Notes under the pieces: model-generated
What the model saw: only the letters and a program-made list of their open reading frames with translations
What the model was told of the DNA's origin: nothing
Database searches by the model: none
IMG/VR virus record: IMGVR_UViG_3300049188_000036
Coordinates: 1 to 37,128 of that record
DNA: 37,128 bases
Source: a virus
Direction: 5' to 3' (one strand)
Shown: one piece after another, positions 27,811-35,350 of the stretch
How positions within the stretch are numbered: position 1 is the first letter of the stretch
How the letters are laid out: every line of letters starts with the position of its first letter
Made by a program: the position numbers and the translations under genes

Positions 27811-27852
27811 CTTACTACTTTGGCGTGGTGTAGCTTGGTTTCTACACACCAA
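27811..27852 (+). promoter_or_regulatory. Conserved leader block, second copy
   Basis: CTTACTA (27811-27817) and CTACACACCAA (27842-27852), as at 23354-23394. TACTTTGG at 27816-27823 overlaps the first word and recurs near 28344 and 30655. A rightward promoter TTGCCT with a 16-bp spacer to TGTAGC overlaps it. Confidence 0.45.
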
Positions 27853-27872
27853 GACACACAGCAGGGGGAGCA

Positions 27873-27965
27873 ATGCCGGGAGGATCGAAGCAGCAGGCCA
27901 TCGAGGACGTGGCCGGCCTGTGGGCCAACTACTGGCTCTCCGAGCGTCAGGAGGAGGCGGCATGA
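27873..27965 (+). CDS. Possible small protein (30 aa)
   Basis: Encodes MPGGSKQQAIEDVAGLWANY then WLSERQEEAA; AGGGGGAG is immediately before the ATG, slightly too close. A helix with Trp and Leu on one face. An even shorter frame (MISNGPGY, 27962-27988) with GGAGGAG upstream overlaps its stop. Both lie just before the structured RNA segment; either could be regulatory. Confidence 0.4.
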   Translation: MPGGSKQQAIEDVAGLWANYWLSERQEEAA

Positions 27966-28131
27966 TAAGCAATGGCCCCGGATACTAGGTTGATTTTCCA
28001 AAATCAGCCGATTTGAAGCTACCCAGGTGACCGATCAAAAGGAGCCTGGGGAAAGTCCCCCAAGCTAATGAAGCCGGTAACTGAGACAGGCCGGAACGGG
28101 TGCCCTATCCGAGAAGGGGCTGCGGGGATGA

Positions 28132-28212
28132 GGGACTGTAGCTCAGCGGATAGAGCACTGGTGCGCACGCCAACAGGTACAGAGGTCGCTGGTTCAAATC
28201 CGGCCGGTCCCA
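28132..28212 (+). tRNA. tRNA-like gene with abnormal anticodon region
   Basis: Acceptor GGGACTG/CGGTCCC (one T-G pair) and D-arm GCTC-AGCGGATA-GAGC are good. The class I variable AGGTC, the T-arm GCTGG-TTCAAAT-CCGGC and discriminator A are also good. The segment 28158-28182 where a 17-nt anticodon arm should be is 25 nt: only CTG/CAG pairs at the ends, and a TGGTG-CGCA-CGCCA hairpin forms inside. No U33-anticodon-purine loop can be drawn, so no amino acid is assigned. CCA is not encoded. It may be a decayed tRNA or a deliberate mimic. Confidence 0.6.
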
Positions 28213-28292
28213 CAAGAGCAGCATGAGCACCTGACGCAGTGCCAGTCAGGGCCGATGGCTCTTGCCACGCGGGCGATAAACGCACAGTAAGG

Positions 28293-28325
28293 CCCCCGAG
28301 GTACTTCCACAGCTCGGGGGTTTTC
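28293..28325 (+). terminator. Terminator of the structured RNA
   Basis: CCCCCGAG/CTCGGGGG (28293-28300 with 28313-28320), 12-nt loop, followed by TTTTCTGTT. It ends the RNA 60 bp before the terminase gene. Confidence 0.9.
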
Positions 28326-28384
28326 TGTTGTCCACACCCTGTGTACTTTGGTGTGTAAAACTTCTGGTCTAGTAAGCTATTGAC

Positions 28385-28933
28385 ATGGCCGATGATCTGA
28401 ATACAATGGACGCCTTCACGGCGAAAGTTGTCCCCCTGCGCACCAAGGGCTATTCCTTCGAGGAAATTGCCCTCCGAACGGGTGCCGACGTTGAGGAAGT
28501 TGTCTCCGTCTGGAAAGAGTTCATCGCCTCGCGGACCATCATGCCGCCGGAGGAGCAGGCCGTCCTGCAGGAATTGCGGCTGGAAGTGCTGCTCACGCAG
28601 GTCAATGACCGCCTCCGCTTCGCTGACAGGGCCGAGGATTACGAGCTGGTCATCAAGCTGCTCCAGGAAATCGCCAAGCTGCAGGGCATCAACAAGGAGA
28701 ACAAGCGCGCGGCCGAGAGCGATCTGGTCCAGCTGACCAACGCGCAGACGGCGCTCATCCTGCAGGCCGTGTTCGCCCTCGGCGCTGCCATGACGGAGCA
28801 CGTCGAGCAGGCCTTCGAGAAGCACAAGACCATCAAGGCCATCAAGGGCGAGCTGGCCGGCAACGCACTGACCACGCTGTTCAACGCAGAGGCGCAGCGC
28901 GTCCTGGCACAGGAAGGCCGAGAAGAATCATGA
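28385..28933 (+). CDS. Terminase small subunit candidate
   Basis: 182 residues. The N-terminal segment TKGYSFEEIALRTGADVEEVVSVWKEF is a helix-turn-helix, and a long helical stretch follows (QELRLEVLLTQVNDRLRFAD, LVIKLLQEIAKLQGINKENK) as in oligomeric small terminases. It is two genes upstream of the large terminase, the usual place. No ribosome site is visible; TAAGCT ends six bases before ATG 28385, so it may be leaderless. The family is not certain, since small terminases share little sequence. Confidence 0.7.
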   Translation: MADDLNTMDAFTAKVVPLRTKGYSFEEIALRTGADVEEVVSVWKEFIASRTIMPPEEQAVLQELRLEVLLTQVNDRLRFADRAEDYELVIKLLQEIAKLQGINKENKRAAESDLVQLTNAQTALILQAVFALGAAMTEHVEQAFEKHKTIKAIKGELAGNALTTLFNAEAQRVLAQEGREES

Positions 28934-29157
28934 GCCAAGGCATCTACACGCAGGACGTGACCGACATCCTGGACCTGTTCTACGAGAACGACGCCAGCGA
29001 GCCCGACTGGGCTGCCATCAAGACCCGGCTGTTCGCGGCCACGGACTCCCACTACACCCTCATCATCAACCTCCTGCGCGCCTTCCACGCCGTGTACGAA
29101 GACCCGGCTGCCGCAGCTACCGTCCTGTGGCGGCTGGAGCAAGAGCGGGACGACTGA
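28930..29157 (+). CDS. Hypothetical protein (75 aa)
   Basis: Not recognised. ATG 28930 overlaps the preceding stop as ATGA, and its stop shares bases with the large terminase ATG (TGATG), so it is co-translated with both. Acidic and helical: YTQDVTDILDLFYENDASEP, YTLIINLLRAFHAVYEDP. It might be a packaging cofactor (inference from position). Confidence 0.75.
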   Translation: MSQGIYTQDVTDILDLFYENDASEPDWAAIKTRLFAATDSHYTLIINLLRAFHAVYEDPAAAATVLWRLEQERDD

Positions 29158-30650
29158 TGGCCATTCTTGACGCCATGAGGCAGGCCAGCGCCGCGCTGGA
29201 GCAGGCTGCCCTCAACGAGCGCTACAAGACCGACATCGCCCTCTGGGCCAAGGACAAGCTCGGCTACACCCTCTGGCGCAAGCAGATCGAGATTGCCGAG
29301 GCGCTGCTGAAGTACAAGCGCGTGGCGGTCAAGTCCGGCCACGGCGTCGGCAAGTCCTTTGTCGCGTCCATCATCGTGGCGTGGTGGGCGGACACCCGCA
29401 AAGACCTTGACTCCATCGCTGTCACCACGGCCCCCACGCAGAACCAGCTGGACATCATCTGGGAGTACCTGCGTGACCACAAGCTGAAGGGCAAGATGTG
29501 GGGCGACATCTCGCTCGACAACGAGTGGAAGTCCGAGCTCCGCGTCAAGCGCGCCTTCGGCCGCAAGCCCTCGAACACCAACGAGCACGCCTTCCAGGGT
29601 ATCCACCGCCGTCAGGGTGTGCTCGCGGTCCTCGATGAGTCCTGCGGTATCCCCGAGACCATCTTCACCGCCGTCTCGGCCATCACCACGGGCAAGTACG
29701 ATGCCGCGCTGGCCATCGGCAACCCCGATGATGTGAACACCCCGTTTGGAGCCATCTGGAAGTCCAACAACGAGACGTGGCACAAAATCACCATCAACTC
29801 CTACGACTCGCCCAACATCACGGGCGAGGACTTCCCGGAGGAGGCCTCGGGCGGTCTGGTGACGCTCCAGTGGATCGAGGACCGCAAGAAGGAGTGGGGC
29901 GAGGACTCCCCGCGCTTCCGCTCCAAGGTGCTGGGCGAGTTCTCCATGGACGGCACCAACGCGCTGTTCCCCGAGGGCACCCTGTCCATCGGACGCATGA
30001 CCGAACTGCCCATCAAGCAGGACTCAAAGCCCCGCCTGGGCGTGGACGTTGCCCGCATGGGTGGCGACTACACGGTGGTCTACAAATACCAAGACGGTGT
30101 GGCGCGCTTCCTCGCCAAGTGGAACAAGAGCACCCTGACCGAGACCGCCGCCCGCGTGGTCCAGCTGGCCTTCGATGAGGGTGTGGATGAGGTCAGGATC
30201 GACGGCGTGGGCATCGGTGCCGGCGTCTACGAGATGGTGGCCAACAAGTCCACGGGCCGCTTCGAGACCATTGGCATCATCGGCAACGCGGCCTCCACGG
30301 ACAACGACAAGTGGCTCAACCAGCGCGCCGAGATGTATGACACCATCCGGGAACGGATGCTCAATGGCGGCATCGACATTGATGAGAACGACACCAACCT
30401 CATCACCGAGCTGGGCGATCTGGAATACCACTTCAAGAACAAGCGCAGCGCATTGCAGCTGGCGTCGAAAGAGGAAATCCGGGCCAAGACCGGCAAATCC
30501 CCTGACTATTCTGACGCTTTTGCCTATGCCTCGATGGAGTTGGGCTTTGATCCGAAAGATGCCGTCAACAAAATGGAGGCCGGGACACAATTCGAGACGC
30601 TGCCCGAGGATTTCCTCTACGCCTACGAAACAGTAATAAGCCCGTTCTAG
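29157..30650 (+). CDS. terL: Terminase large subunit
   Basis: 497 residues from ATG 29157. ATPase domain: KSGHGVGKS (Walker A, 59-67), VLAVLDES (Walker B with Asp160, Glu161) and the coupling segment. Nuclease domain: LGVDVARMGGDYTVV (Asp297, Asp304), VRIDGVGIGAG and PDYSDAFAYA near the end supply the RuvC-like acidic residues. This motor packages DNA into the procapsid and cuts it. It is followed by a 7-bp hairpin TGGTGCT/AGCACCA (30660-30666 with 30680-30686) and a -10-like TAGAAT in the gap before portal. Confidence 0.95.
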   Translation: MAILDAMRQASAALEQAALNERYKTDIALWAKDKLGYTLWRKQIEIAEALLKYKRVAVKSGHGVGKSFVASIIVAWWADTRKDLDSIAVTTAPTQNQLDIIWEYLRDHKLKGKMWGDISLDNEWKSELRVKRAFGRKPSNTNEHAFQGIHRRQGVLAVLDESCGIPETIFTAVSAITTGKYDAALAIGNPDDVNTPFGAIWKSNNETWHKITINSYDSPNITGEDFPEEASGGLVTLQWIEDRKKEWGEDSPRFRSKVLGEFSMDGTNALFPEGTLSIGRMTELPIKQDSKPRLGVDVARMGGDYTVVYKYQDGVARFLAKWNKSTLTETAARVVQLAFDEGVDEVRIDGVGIGAGVYEMVANKSTGRFETIGIIGNAASTDNDKWLNQRAEMYDTIRERMLNGGIDIDENDTNLITELGDLEYHFKNKRSALQLASKEEIRAKTGKSPDYSDAFAYASMELGFDPKDAVNKMEAGTQFETLPEDFLYAYETVISPF

Positions 30651-30727
30651 TTCATACTTTGGTGCTCAAAAAGGAATAAAGCACCAGTTGATAGAATGGA
30701 CTGACAGCCAATGACTTTAGGAGTTTC

Positions 30728-32359
30728 ATGTCCAGGAAACGCGCACCGCGCCAGCGAGTGGCGATGACACTCTCGGAGTCGGCTGGAACACCCATGGCCG
30801 AAATGCTCGAAACCAAGGCGGCAAACACCGCGCTGGCCAATCAGGTGGAATACCTCGCAGAGTCCCTGGCCGACGTGCAGCTCGCGCTGGACAACATCGG
30901 CTGGCGTCCGCTGGGTGAAGAAGCGGACATGAACGAGCTGCCGCTGTCCGCCATCAGGGACTACACCAACGTCACGCGCGCACTGGCGGTCATCAACCCC
31001 CTCATCAAGCGCGGCCTTGCCGTGCGCCACGCCTACATCTGGGGCAATGGCATCAAGCTGGAGGGGCTGGTGGAGAAGCACGCGGCGTTCTGCAAGAAGG
31101 CCGTCAACCAGAAATACCTCCTCTCGGACAAGGCCCAGGAGGAGCTGGAGAACTGCCTCGCCACGGACGGCAACTTCTTCCTGCTGGTGACCAAACCCGG
31201 CAGCCCCAAGTCCACGGACGGGGACGTGGCACGCATCCCCATGCGCCAGATCACGGGCACGATTTCCAACCCCGACAACTCGGAGGAAATCTGGTTCTAC
31301 AAGCGTGAGTGGAAGACCGTCGTTACCAAGGCGGTCAGCCACCAGGAGGATGTCAAGGACAACACGGTCTACTACCCTGCCATCGACTATGACGAAGCCA
31401 ACGGCAAGCCCCGGCAGTTCAAGGGCAAGAAGGTCAACTGGGACGGCCAGCGCATCGCCGCGCACAGCGTCAACAAGCAGACCGGCTGGAAGTGGGGCGT
31501 CCCTGACCTGCTCTCGGTGATCTTCTGGGCCAAGGCCCACAAGGAGTTCCTGGAGTGCCAAGCCACGCTGGTGAAGGCATACTCGCGGTTCGCCTGGAAG
31601 GTTGCCGCCCCCACGGCAGCCAACGCCAAGGCAGCGGCCACCAAGGTGGGCACGGCCCCGGCCATCGACCCGCTGACCGGCCAGCCCCAGGCAGTGGGCG
31701 CTACCGCCGTCACCGGGCAGGGCACCACCATCTCCTCGGTGGGACGCACGGGCGGCTCCGTGGACTTCGAGGCGGGCCTGCCGCTTGCCGGCTATGTCGC
31801 CGCCGGCCTGAACGTGCCGCTCAACGAGCTGACGGCCGACGCCGGCAACGCCAACAGGGCCTCGGCCGAGACCTTGGGCAGCTCCAACGAGAAGGTCATG
31901 AAGGCCCGCCAGTCCGAGCACATCATGTTCTTCGAGTCGATCTTCGCCTTCCTCGGCTTCGATGAGGTCAAGGTGTCCTTCGAGAAGATCGAGGAGGAGG
32001 CCGTCTACCGCCAGATTCAGTCGATTGTCTCCCTACTCCCGCTGAACGTGTTCAGTGACGTGGAGATGCGCAAGGTGCTGGTCAAGGTGCTCGATCTGGA
32101 CTATGACCCCGAGAAGGTGCCGTCCGAGGAGGAACTGGGCAACCTGATCCTCGCGGCCAAGCAGGCAGAGAAGCAGGCCGAGCTGGCTGCCCAGCACGCA
32201 GAGAAGCTGGCCAAGGAAAAGCCCGTCCCCGGTGTGCCCGGTAAACCTGGACCCGCCGCGCTCCCGGCCGGCGGCAAGGGGCCAAAGAAGGACGCCTCCA
32301 CGGCTCCGTCCAACGGTGACAATTCCTACCGCAAGGACGCGCAGCAGGCTAAGCGCTAA
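30728..32359 (+). CDS. Portal protein
   Basis: 543 residues; TTTAGGAGTTTC precedes ATG 30728. The usual position after terminase and the length agree with a portal, as do the sequence features: SAIRDYTNVTRALAVINPLIKRGL, HAYIWGNG, a helical stem part, and AAGLNVPLNELTADAGNANRASAETLG. The Lys/Ala/Glu-rich coiled C-terminus and Pro/Gly-rich tail (PVPGVPGKPGPAALPAGGKG) are like other actinophage portals. It forms the dodecameric ring at one capsid vertex. A -10-like TAGAAT (30692-30697) and TACTTTGGTG (30655-30664) lie in its leader. Confidence 0.88.
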   Translation: MSRKRAPRQRVAMTLSESAGTPMAEMLETKAANTALANQVEYLAESLADVQLALDNIGWRPLGEEADMNELPLSAIRDYTNVTRALAVINPLIKRGLAVRHAYIWGNGIKLEGLVEKHAAFCKKAVNQKYLLSDKAQEELENCLATDGNFFLLVTKPGSPKSTDGDVARIPMRQITGTISNPDNSEEIWFYKREWKTVVTKAVSHQEDVKDNTVYYPAIDYDEANGKPRQFKGKKVNWDGQRIAAHSVNKQTGWKWGVPDLLSVIFWAKAHKEFLECQATLVKAYSRFAWKVAAPTAANAKAAATKVGTAPAIDPLTGQPQAVGATAVTGQGTTISSVGRTGGSVDFEAGLPLAGYVAAGLNVPLNELTADAGNANRASAETLGSSNEKVMKARQSEHIMFFESIFAFLGFDEVKVSFEKIEEEAVYRQIQSIVSLLPLNVFSDVEMRKVLVKVLDLDYDPEKVPSEEELGNLILAAKQAEKQAELAAQHAEKLAKEKPVPGVPGKPGPAALPAGGKGPKKDASTAPSNGDNSYRKDAQQAKR

Positions 32360-32442
32360 CCTCCGATTACTGCTTTGGTCTTTATTCCCAGCGGGCCAGA
32401 AATGCAAACTGATAAACTGGGATAGACGAATGGAGATTCCAA

Positions 32443-33381
32443 GTGACTGTTACCGAAATCAGTGAGGCGCGGACACTAAAGCCCGCCGAGATGACGGGCA
32501 AAACGTGGCGCATCAAAATCATTGAAGGTGACCGTCAGGGCTCCTCGGCCTATTACCCCAAAGAGGTAGTGGAAGCCGGCAAGCACCTTTTCGGTAAGGG
32601 CGTCCGCAGCTTCAAGAACCACCCTTCCGCTGATGAAAAGTGGAACCGGCCCGAGCGCAGCATTGACGACATCGTGGGCTACCTTTCCGAGTCGGCCGAA
32701 TACGACGGCAAGGATTTGTGGGCCAGCCTCACAATTGTCGAATCCGAGCGTGAGCGCATCAAGGAATTGGCCGAGGCCGGCCTGATCGACATTTCCATCC
32801 GGGCCGCTGGCGAAATGGTTGAAGGCACCAATGGCATGGAGCTGAAGAAATTCACCGCCGTCCATTCGGTGGACATCGTTACGCAGGGCGGTGCCGGTGG
32901 CAAATTCGGTGAAGTGCTGGAATCTGACCGCAAACAAGTTTCTGCATCCGAGAGTGTTGCAGAGTCCAAAAAGAAAGAAGACATCATGGAACTCCCCAAG
33001 GAATTTACGGATGCCCTGGACGCTCTCGTTGAGAGCGGCAAGCAGACCGCAACCGCCGTCGCCGCACTCGTAGAGCGCGCAAGCACCGAGGACAAGGCCA
33101 AGGCTGACGCCCTCGAAGAAGCCAAGAAGAAGGCTGAGCCCACCGCTCCGTCCGCCGCTGAGATTGCAGGGGCACTGGTTGAGGCCGAGCTGCCCAAGGC
33201 CGCGCACGCCAAGGTCATCGCAGCTGTCGAATCCGGCACCGAACTCGCGGAAGCAATTACCGCCGAGAAGGATTACCTGAAGACCATCACGGAATCCGTC
33301 AAGGAGTTCAAGGGCGACGGCTCCGAGGAACTCCAGGAATCCGCGCACTCCAAGATTGGCAGTTCCATCTTCGGTTCCTAA
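32443..33381 (+). CDS. Capsid maturation protease fused to scaffold
   Basis: 312 residues, GTG start at 32443 with TGGAG eight nt upstream. N-terminal part (1-160) has an S78/HK97-like protease layout: FKNHPSADEKW (His60), GLIDISIRAAGE (Ser118) and VHSVDIVTQGGAGG (Asp144) can form the catalytic triad. The C-terminal part (about 180-312) is an Ala/Glu/Lys-rich helical scaffold. An in-frame ATG at 32986 (MELPKEFTDALDAL), after AAGAAAGAAG, could start a free scaffold. The product cleaves itself and the capsid parts during assembly. Confidence 0.88.
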   Translation: MTVTEISEARTLKPAEMTGKTWRIKIIEGDRQGSSAYYPKEVVEAGKHLFGKGVRSFKNHPSADEKWNRPERSIDDIVGYLSESAEYDGKDLWASLTIVESERERIKELAEAGLIDISIRAAGEMVEGTNGMELKKFTAVHSVDIVTQGGAGGKFGEVLESDRKQVSASESVAESKKKEDIMELPKEFTDALDALVESGKQTATAVAALVERASTEDKAKADALEEAKKKAEPTAPSAAEIAGALVEAELPKAAHAKVIAAVESGTELAEAITAEKDYLKTITESVKEFKGDGSEELQESAHSKIGSSIFGS

Positions 33382-33437
33382 ATGAGGCGGTGATCCTGCA
33401 TCTCGTCCGCTGCAGACGGCTTTCGGGCAATGCAGTA

Positions 33438-33487
33438 GGGCGGGTTGTGTGCCTCATGATGGATTTCACAGGCACACAATTCCGCCC
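33438..33487 (+). repeat. Large hairpin between protease and decoration genes
   Basis: GGGCGG and TTGTGTGCCT pair with AGGCACACAA and CCGCCC (33438-33454 with 33470-33487), 16 bp with a small internal loop. The following CTTTACTC is a weak U-run. It may act as a partial terminator or an RNA-processing site that lets downstream capsid mRNA accumulate. Confidence 0.7.
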
Positions 33488-33563
33488 ACGCTTTACTCAA
33501 TTACTCTTTTTTCTCGATGCCGTATACTGATAAATAGCAGCAGCGGCTATGAAAGGCTGAACA

Positions 33564-33986
33564 ATGGCAAAGAACTTTGTCTTCAAGGAAGCGGAATACC
33601 TTTCCGTTCCAGTACCCACCGGCACACTGGCAGGCAAGGCTCTGCGCATTGGTGCCCTGAACGTCGTCACTGTCACCGATGAAGGCTCTGTGGGTAAGAC
33701 CATCACCCTCGGTGCCGGCGCAACGCTGACCCAGCCTTCCGGCTCGGCCTCCAGTAACGAACCCGGTTTCGCCTCCGCAGCACTGAAGGGCGCAGCCCTT
33801 CTCCCCGTCACGGGCATCACCGCCTTCGGAACCCCGGTCTACATCAAGACCTCGGACAACTCCCTGCAGGTCACGGCAGCTGTCGGAACCAAGCTGTTCG
33901 GCGTGGCACTCCGGGCCAAGACCGCTCCGCTCGCGGACGTTCTCGTCAAAATCATCAACGGCGGCGTTGTCGCTGACGCGGCATAA
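33564..33986 (+). CDS. Capsid decoration protein (DUF2190-like)
   Basis: 140 residues; GAAAGGCTGAACA precedes ATG 33564. The sequence VPVPTGTLAGKALRIGALNVVTV, GGVVADAA and the segment LFGVALRAKTAPLADVLVKI match the pattern of DUF2190 proteins that decorate capsids or stabilise them. The position just before the major capsid protein is standard. A -10-like TATACT (33533-33538) lies upstream. Mostly beta, no Cys. Confidence 0.8.
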   Translation: MAKNFVFKEAEYLSVPVPTGTLAGKALRIGALNVVTVTDEGSVGKTITLGAGATLTQPSGSASSNEPGFASAALKGAALLPVTGITAFGTPVYIKTSDNSLQVTAAVGTKLFGVALRAKTAPLADVLVKIINGGVVADAA

Positions 33987-33997
33987 GAAAGGCTGTC

Positions 33998-35164
33998 ATG
34001 ACTATCCAGACCCTCGCAGAAGCTGGCAAGATTTTCGGCTTCGCTCTCGAAGGTGACCGCACTGCACAGGGCCGCATCAAAGCCCTCGTGGACGGCACCG
34101 CTTACATCTCCGAGTCTTTCTCCAGCTCGGACCTTGCCGGCGCTTTCGCCATCGGCGTCTCCCAGAAGCTGCAGGCTCAGTACGCCGAGCGCACGCAGTC
34201 CTGGAAGGACTTCGCCGTTGAGCTGACCTTCAACGACTTCAAGCCGCAGTGGTTCCGCGAGCTGACGCTTGATGACGACGTGAACCTGGATGAGAACGGT
34301 GGGGCCAAGACCAAGCCGAACTCCCTCCCGCGTATCCCGGAAGGCACGGAGTACCCCTCCTTCGGCTTCACCACGTCCGCGTCGGGCATCATGCTCTACA
34401 AGGAAGGTGCGCGGTTCCCGTTCACCTGGGAAATGGTCATCAACGATGAGTGGTCCCTCATCAAGTCCATCCCCGGCAAGATGCTCACCCTCGCGGCCAA
34501 CACCGAGGACACGGAAGCCTACGGCATCCTTGCCGGCGTCGGTGGCCCGAACTCGATCACCTTCAGCACGGACCACGAGAACACCAACACCGGAGACTCG
34601 CTGTTCGCAGCCGAGCACCCGCTGAACCTCGACGCGCTGACCCTCGCCAAGAAGGCTATCCGCGCCCGCAAGGTCAACGGTCGCCGGGTCACGGTCCCCA
34701 AGTTCCGCCTGCTGGTCCCCACCACCATGAAGGATCAGGCAGAGGCGCTGCTGGCGATCCGCGAGTACACCACTCGCAACGCCGACAACACCAAGGAAAT
34801 CACGGTCACGCCCACCAACTCGGACGTGAAGCTGACCGCCTCGGATTGGCTGACCGACATCGACCAGTCCGCAGACGCTGACACCACTTGGTACTTGGTG
34901 CCGGACGGCGGCAAGGACGGCACCCGCGATGCACTGGGTGTGGCCTTCCTCCAGAACCACAAGGCTCCCGAGCTGCGCATCTCCGGCGGCGGTGGCAACT
35001 ACCTCGGTGGCGGCGCTGTTCCGGGTCTGGAAGGCTCGCTGCTGAACGACACCGCTGAGTACCGTGTCCGCCACGTTGTGGCCGGCGCGTTCATCAACGG
35101 ACAGGGCCTCCTGGCCTCCAAGGGCACGGGCGCTGCTGCTCCCTCCCAGTTCAGCACCCCCTAG
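33998..35164 (+). CDS. Major capsid protein
   Basis: 388 residues; AGAAAGGCTGTC precedes ATG 33998. The order (protease, decoration, this gene), the length and the sequence all support it. The segment FTTSASGIMLYKEGARFPFTWEMVINDEWSLIKSIP and the later RLLVPTTMKDQAEALLAI, LVPDGGKDGTRDAL and FLQNHKAPELRISGGGG are typical of HK97-fold capsid proteins in this phage type, with long E-loop-like and A-domain segments. Followed by two terminators. Confidence 0.92.
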   Translation: MTIQTLAEAGKIFGFALEGDRTAQGRIKALVDGTAYISESFSSSDLAGAFAIGVSQKLQAQYAERTQSWKDFAVELTFNDFKPQWFRELTLDDDVNLDENGGAKTKPNSLPRIPEGTEYPSFGFTTSASGIMLYKEGARFPFTWEMVINDEWSLIKSIPGKMLTLAANTEDTEAYGILAGVGGPNSITFSTDHENTNTGDSLFAAEHPLNLDALTLAKKAIRARKVNGRRVTVPKFRLLVPTTMKDQAEALLAIREYTTRNADNTKEITVTPTNSDVKLTASDWLTDIDQSADADTTWYLVPDGGKDGTRDALGVAFLQNHKAPELRISGGGGNYLGGGAVPGLEGSLLNDTAEYRVRHVVAGAFINGQGLLASKGTGAAAPSQFSTP

Positions 35165-35176
35165 TCTGACCTAAAG

Positions 35177-35210
35177 AGCCCCGCCTCCTGATAAAGGAGG
35201 CGGGGCTTTT
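35177..35210 (+). terminator. Terminator 1 after the major capsid gene
   Basis: AGCCCCGCCTCC/GGAGGCGGGGCT, 12-bp perfect stem (35177-35188 with 35196-35207), 7-nt loop, then TTTT. Confidence 0.95.
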
Positions 35211-35281
35211 GCCATTTCCGGTCAAATTCAAAATGGGGTATCCTAATTGTGTGGTGCTACTCCTCCGGTAGTGTGTGGTTG

Positions 35282-35329
35282 ATGGCCCCGGCTTTATTGG
35301 TTGCTCCCCAATATCGCCGGGGCCATTTT
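35282..35329 (+). terminator. Terminator 2 in tandem
   Basis: ATGGCCCCGGC/GCCGGGGCCAT, 11-bp perfect stem (35282-35292 with 35316-35326) with an inner ATTGG/CCAAT pairing in the loop, ending TTTT. Ten bases later comes the -10 of the connector genes. Confidence 0.85.
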
Positions 35330-35338
35330 GCATTCCGG

Positions 35339-35344
35339 TAGAAT
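35339..35344 (+). promoter_or_regulatory. -10 element TAGAAT of a leaderless start (35351 gene)
   Basis: TAGAAT ends six bases before ATG 35351 directly after terminator 2, so the connector genes have a fresh transcript. No -35 consensus was found at 17 bp. Confidence 0.65.
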
Positions 35345-35350
35345 TGGTCT

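Larger units (their letters stand above)
27988..28325 (+). ncRNA. Candidate structured phage RNA with internal tRNA-like domain
   Basis: About 340 nt with no good ORF, beginning with a 9-bp hairpin GGTTGATTT/AAATCAGCC (27988-27996 with 28001-28009) and ending with a strong terminator. Inside are CCCAGG/CCTGGG, GGGG-AAAGT-CCCC, CCGG/CCGG and CCCT/AGGG pairings. The tRNA-like domain (28132-28212) follows. A 3' fold has CAAGAGC/GCTCTTG closing a CTGAC/GTCAG hairpin. The 5' side could not be matched to tmRNA, RNase P RNA or a group I intron. The exact RNA start is not known. Confidence 0.6.

Noticed and set aside
27962-27988. Eight-codon frame MISNGPGY with GGAGGAG upstream
   Set aside because: Too short to support as a gene; mentioned with the 27873 frame only.
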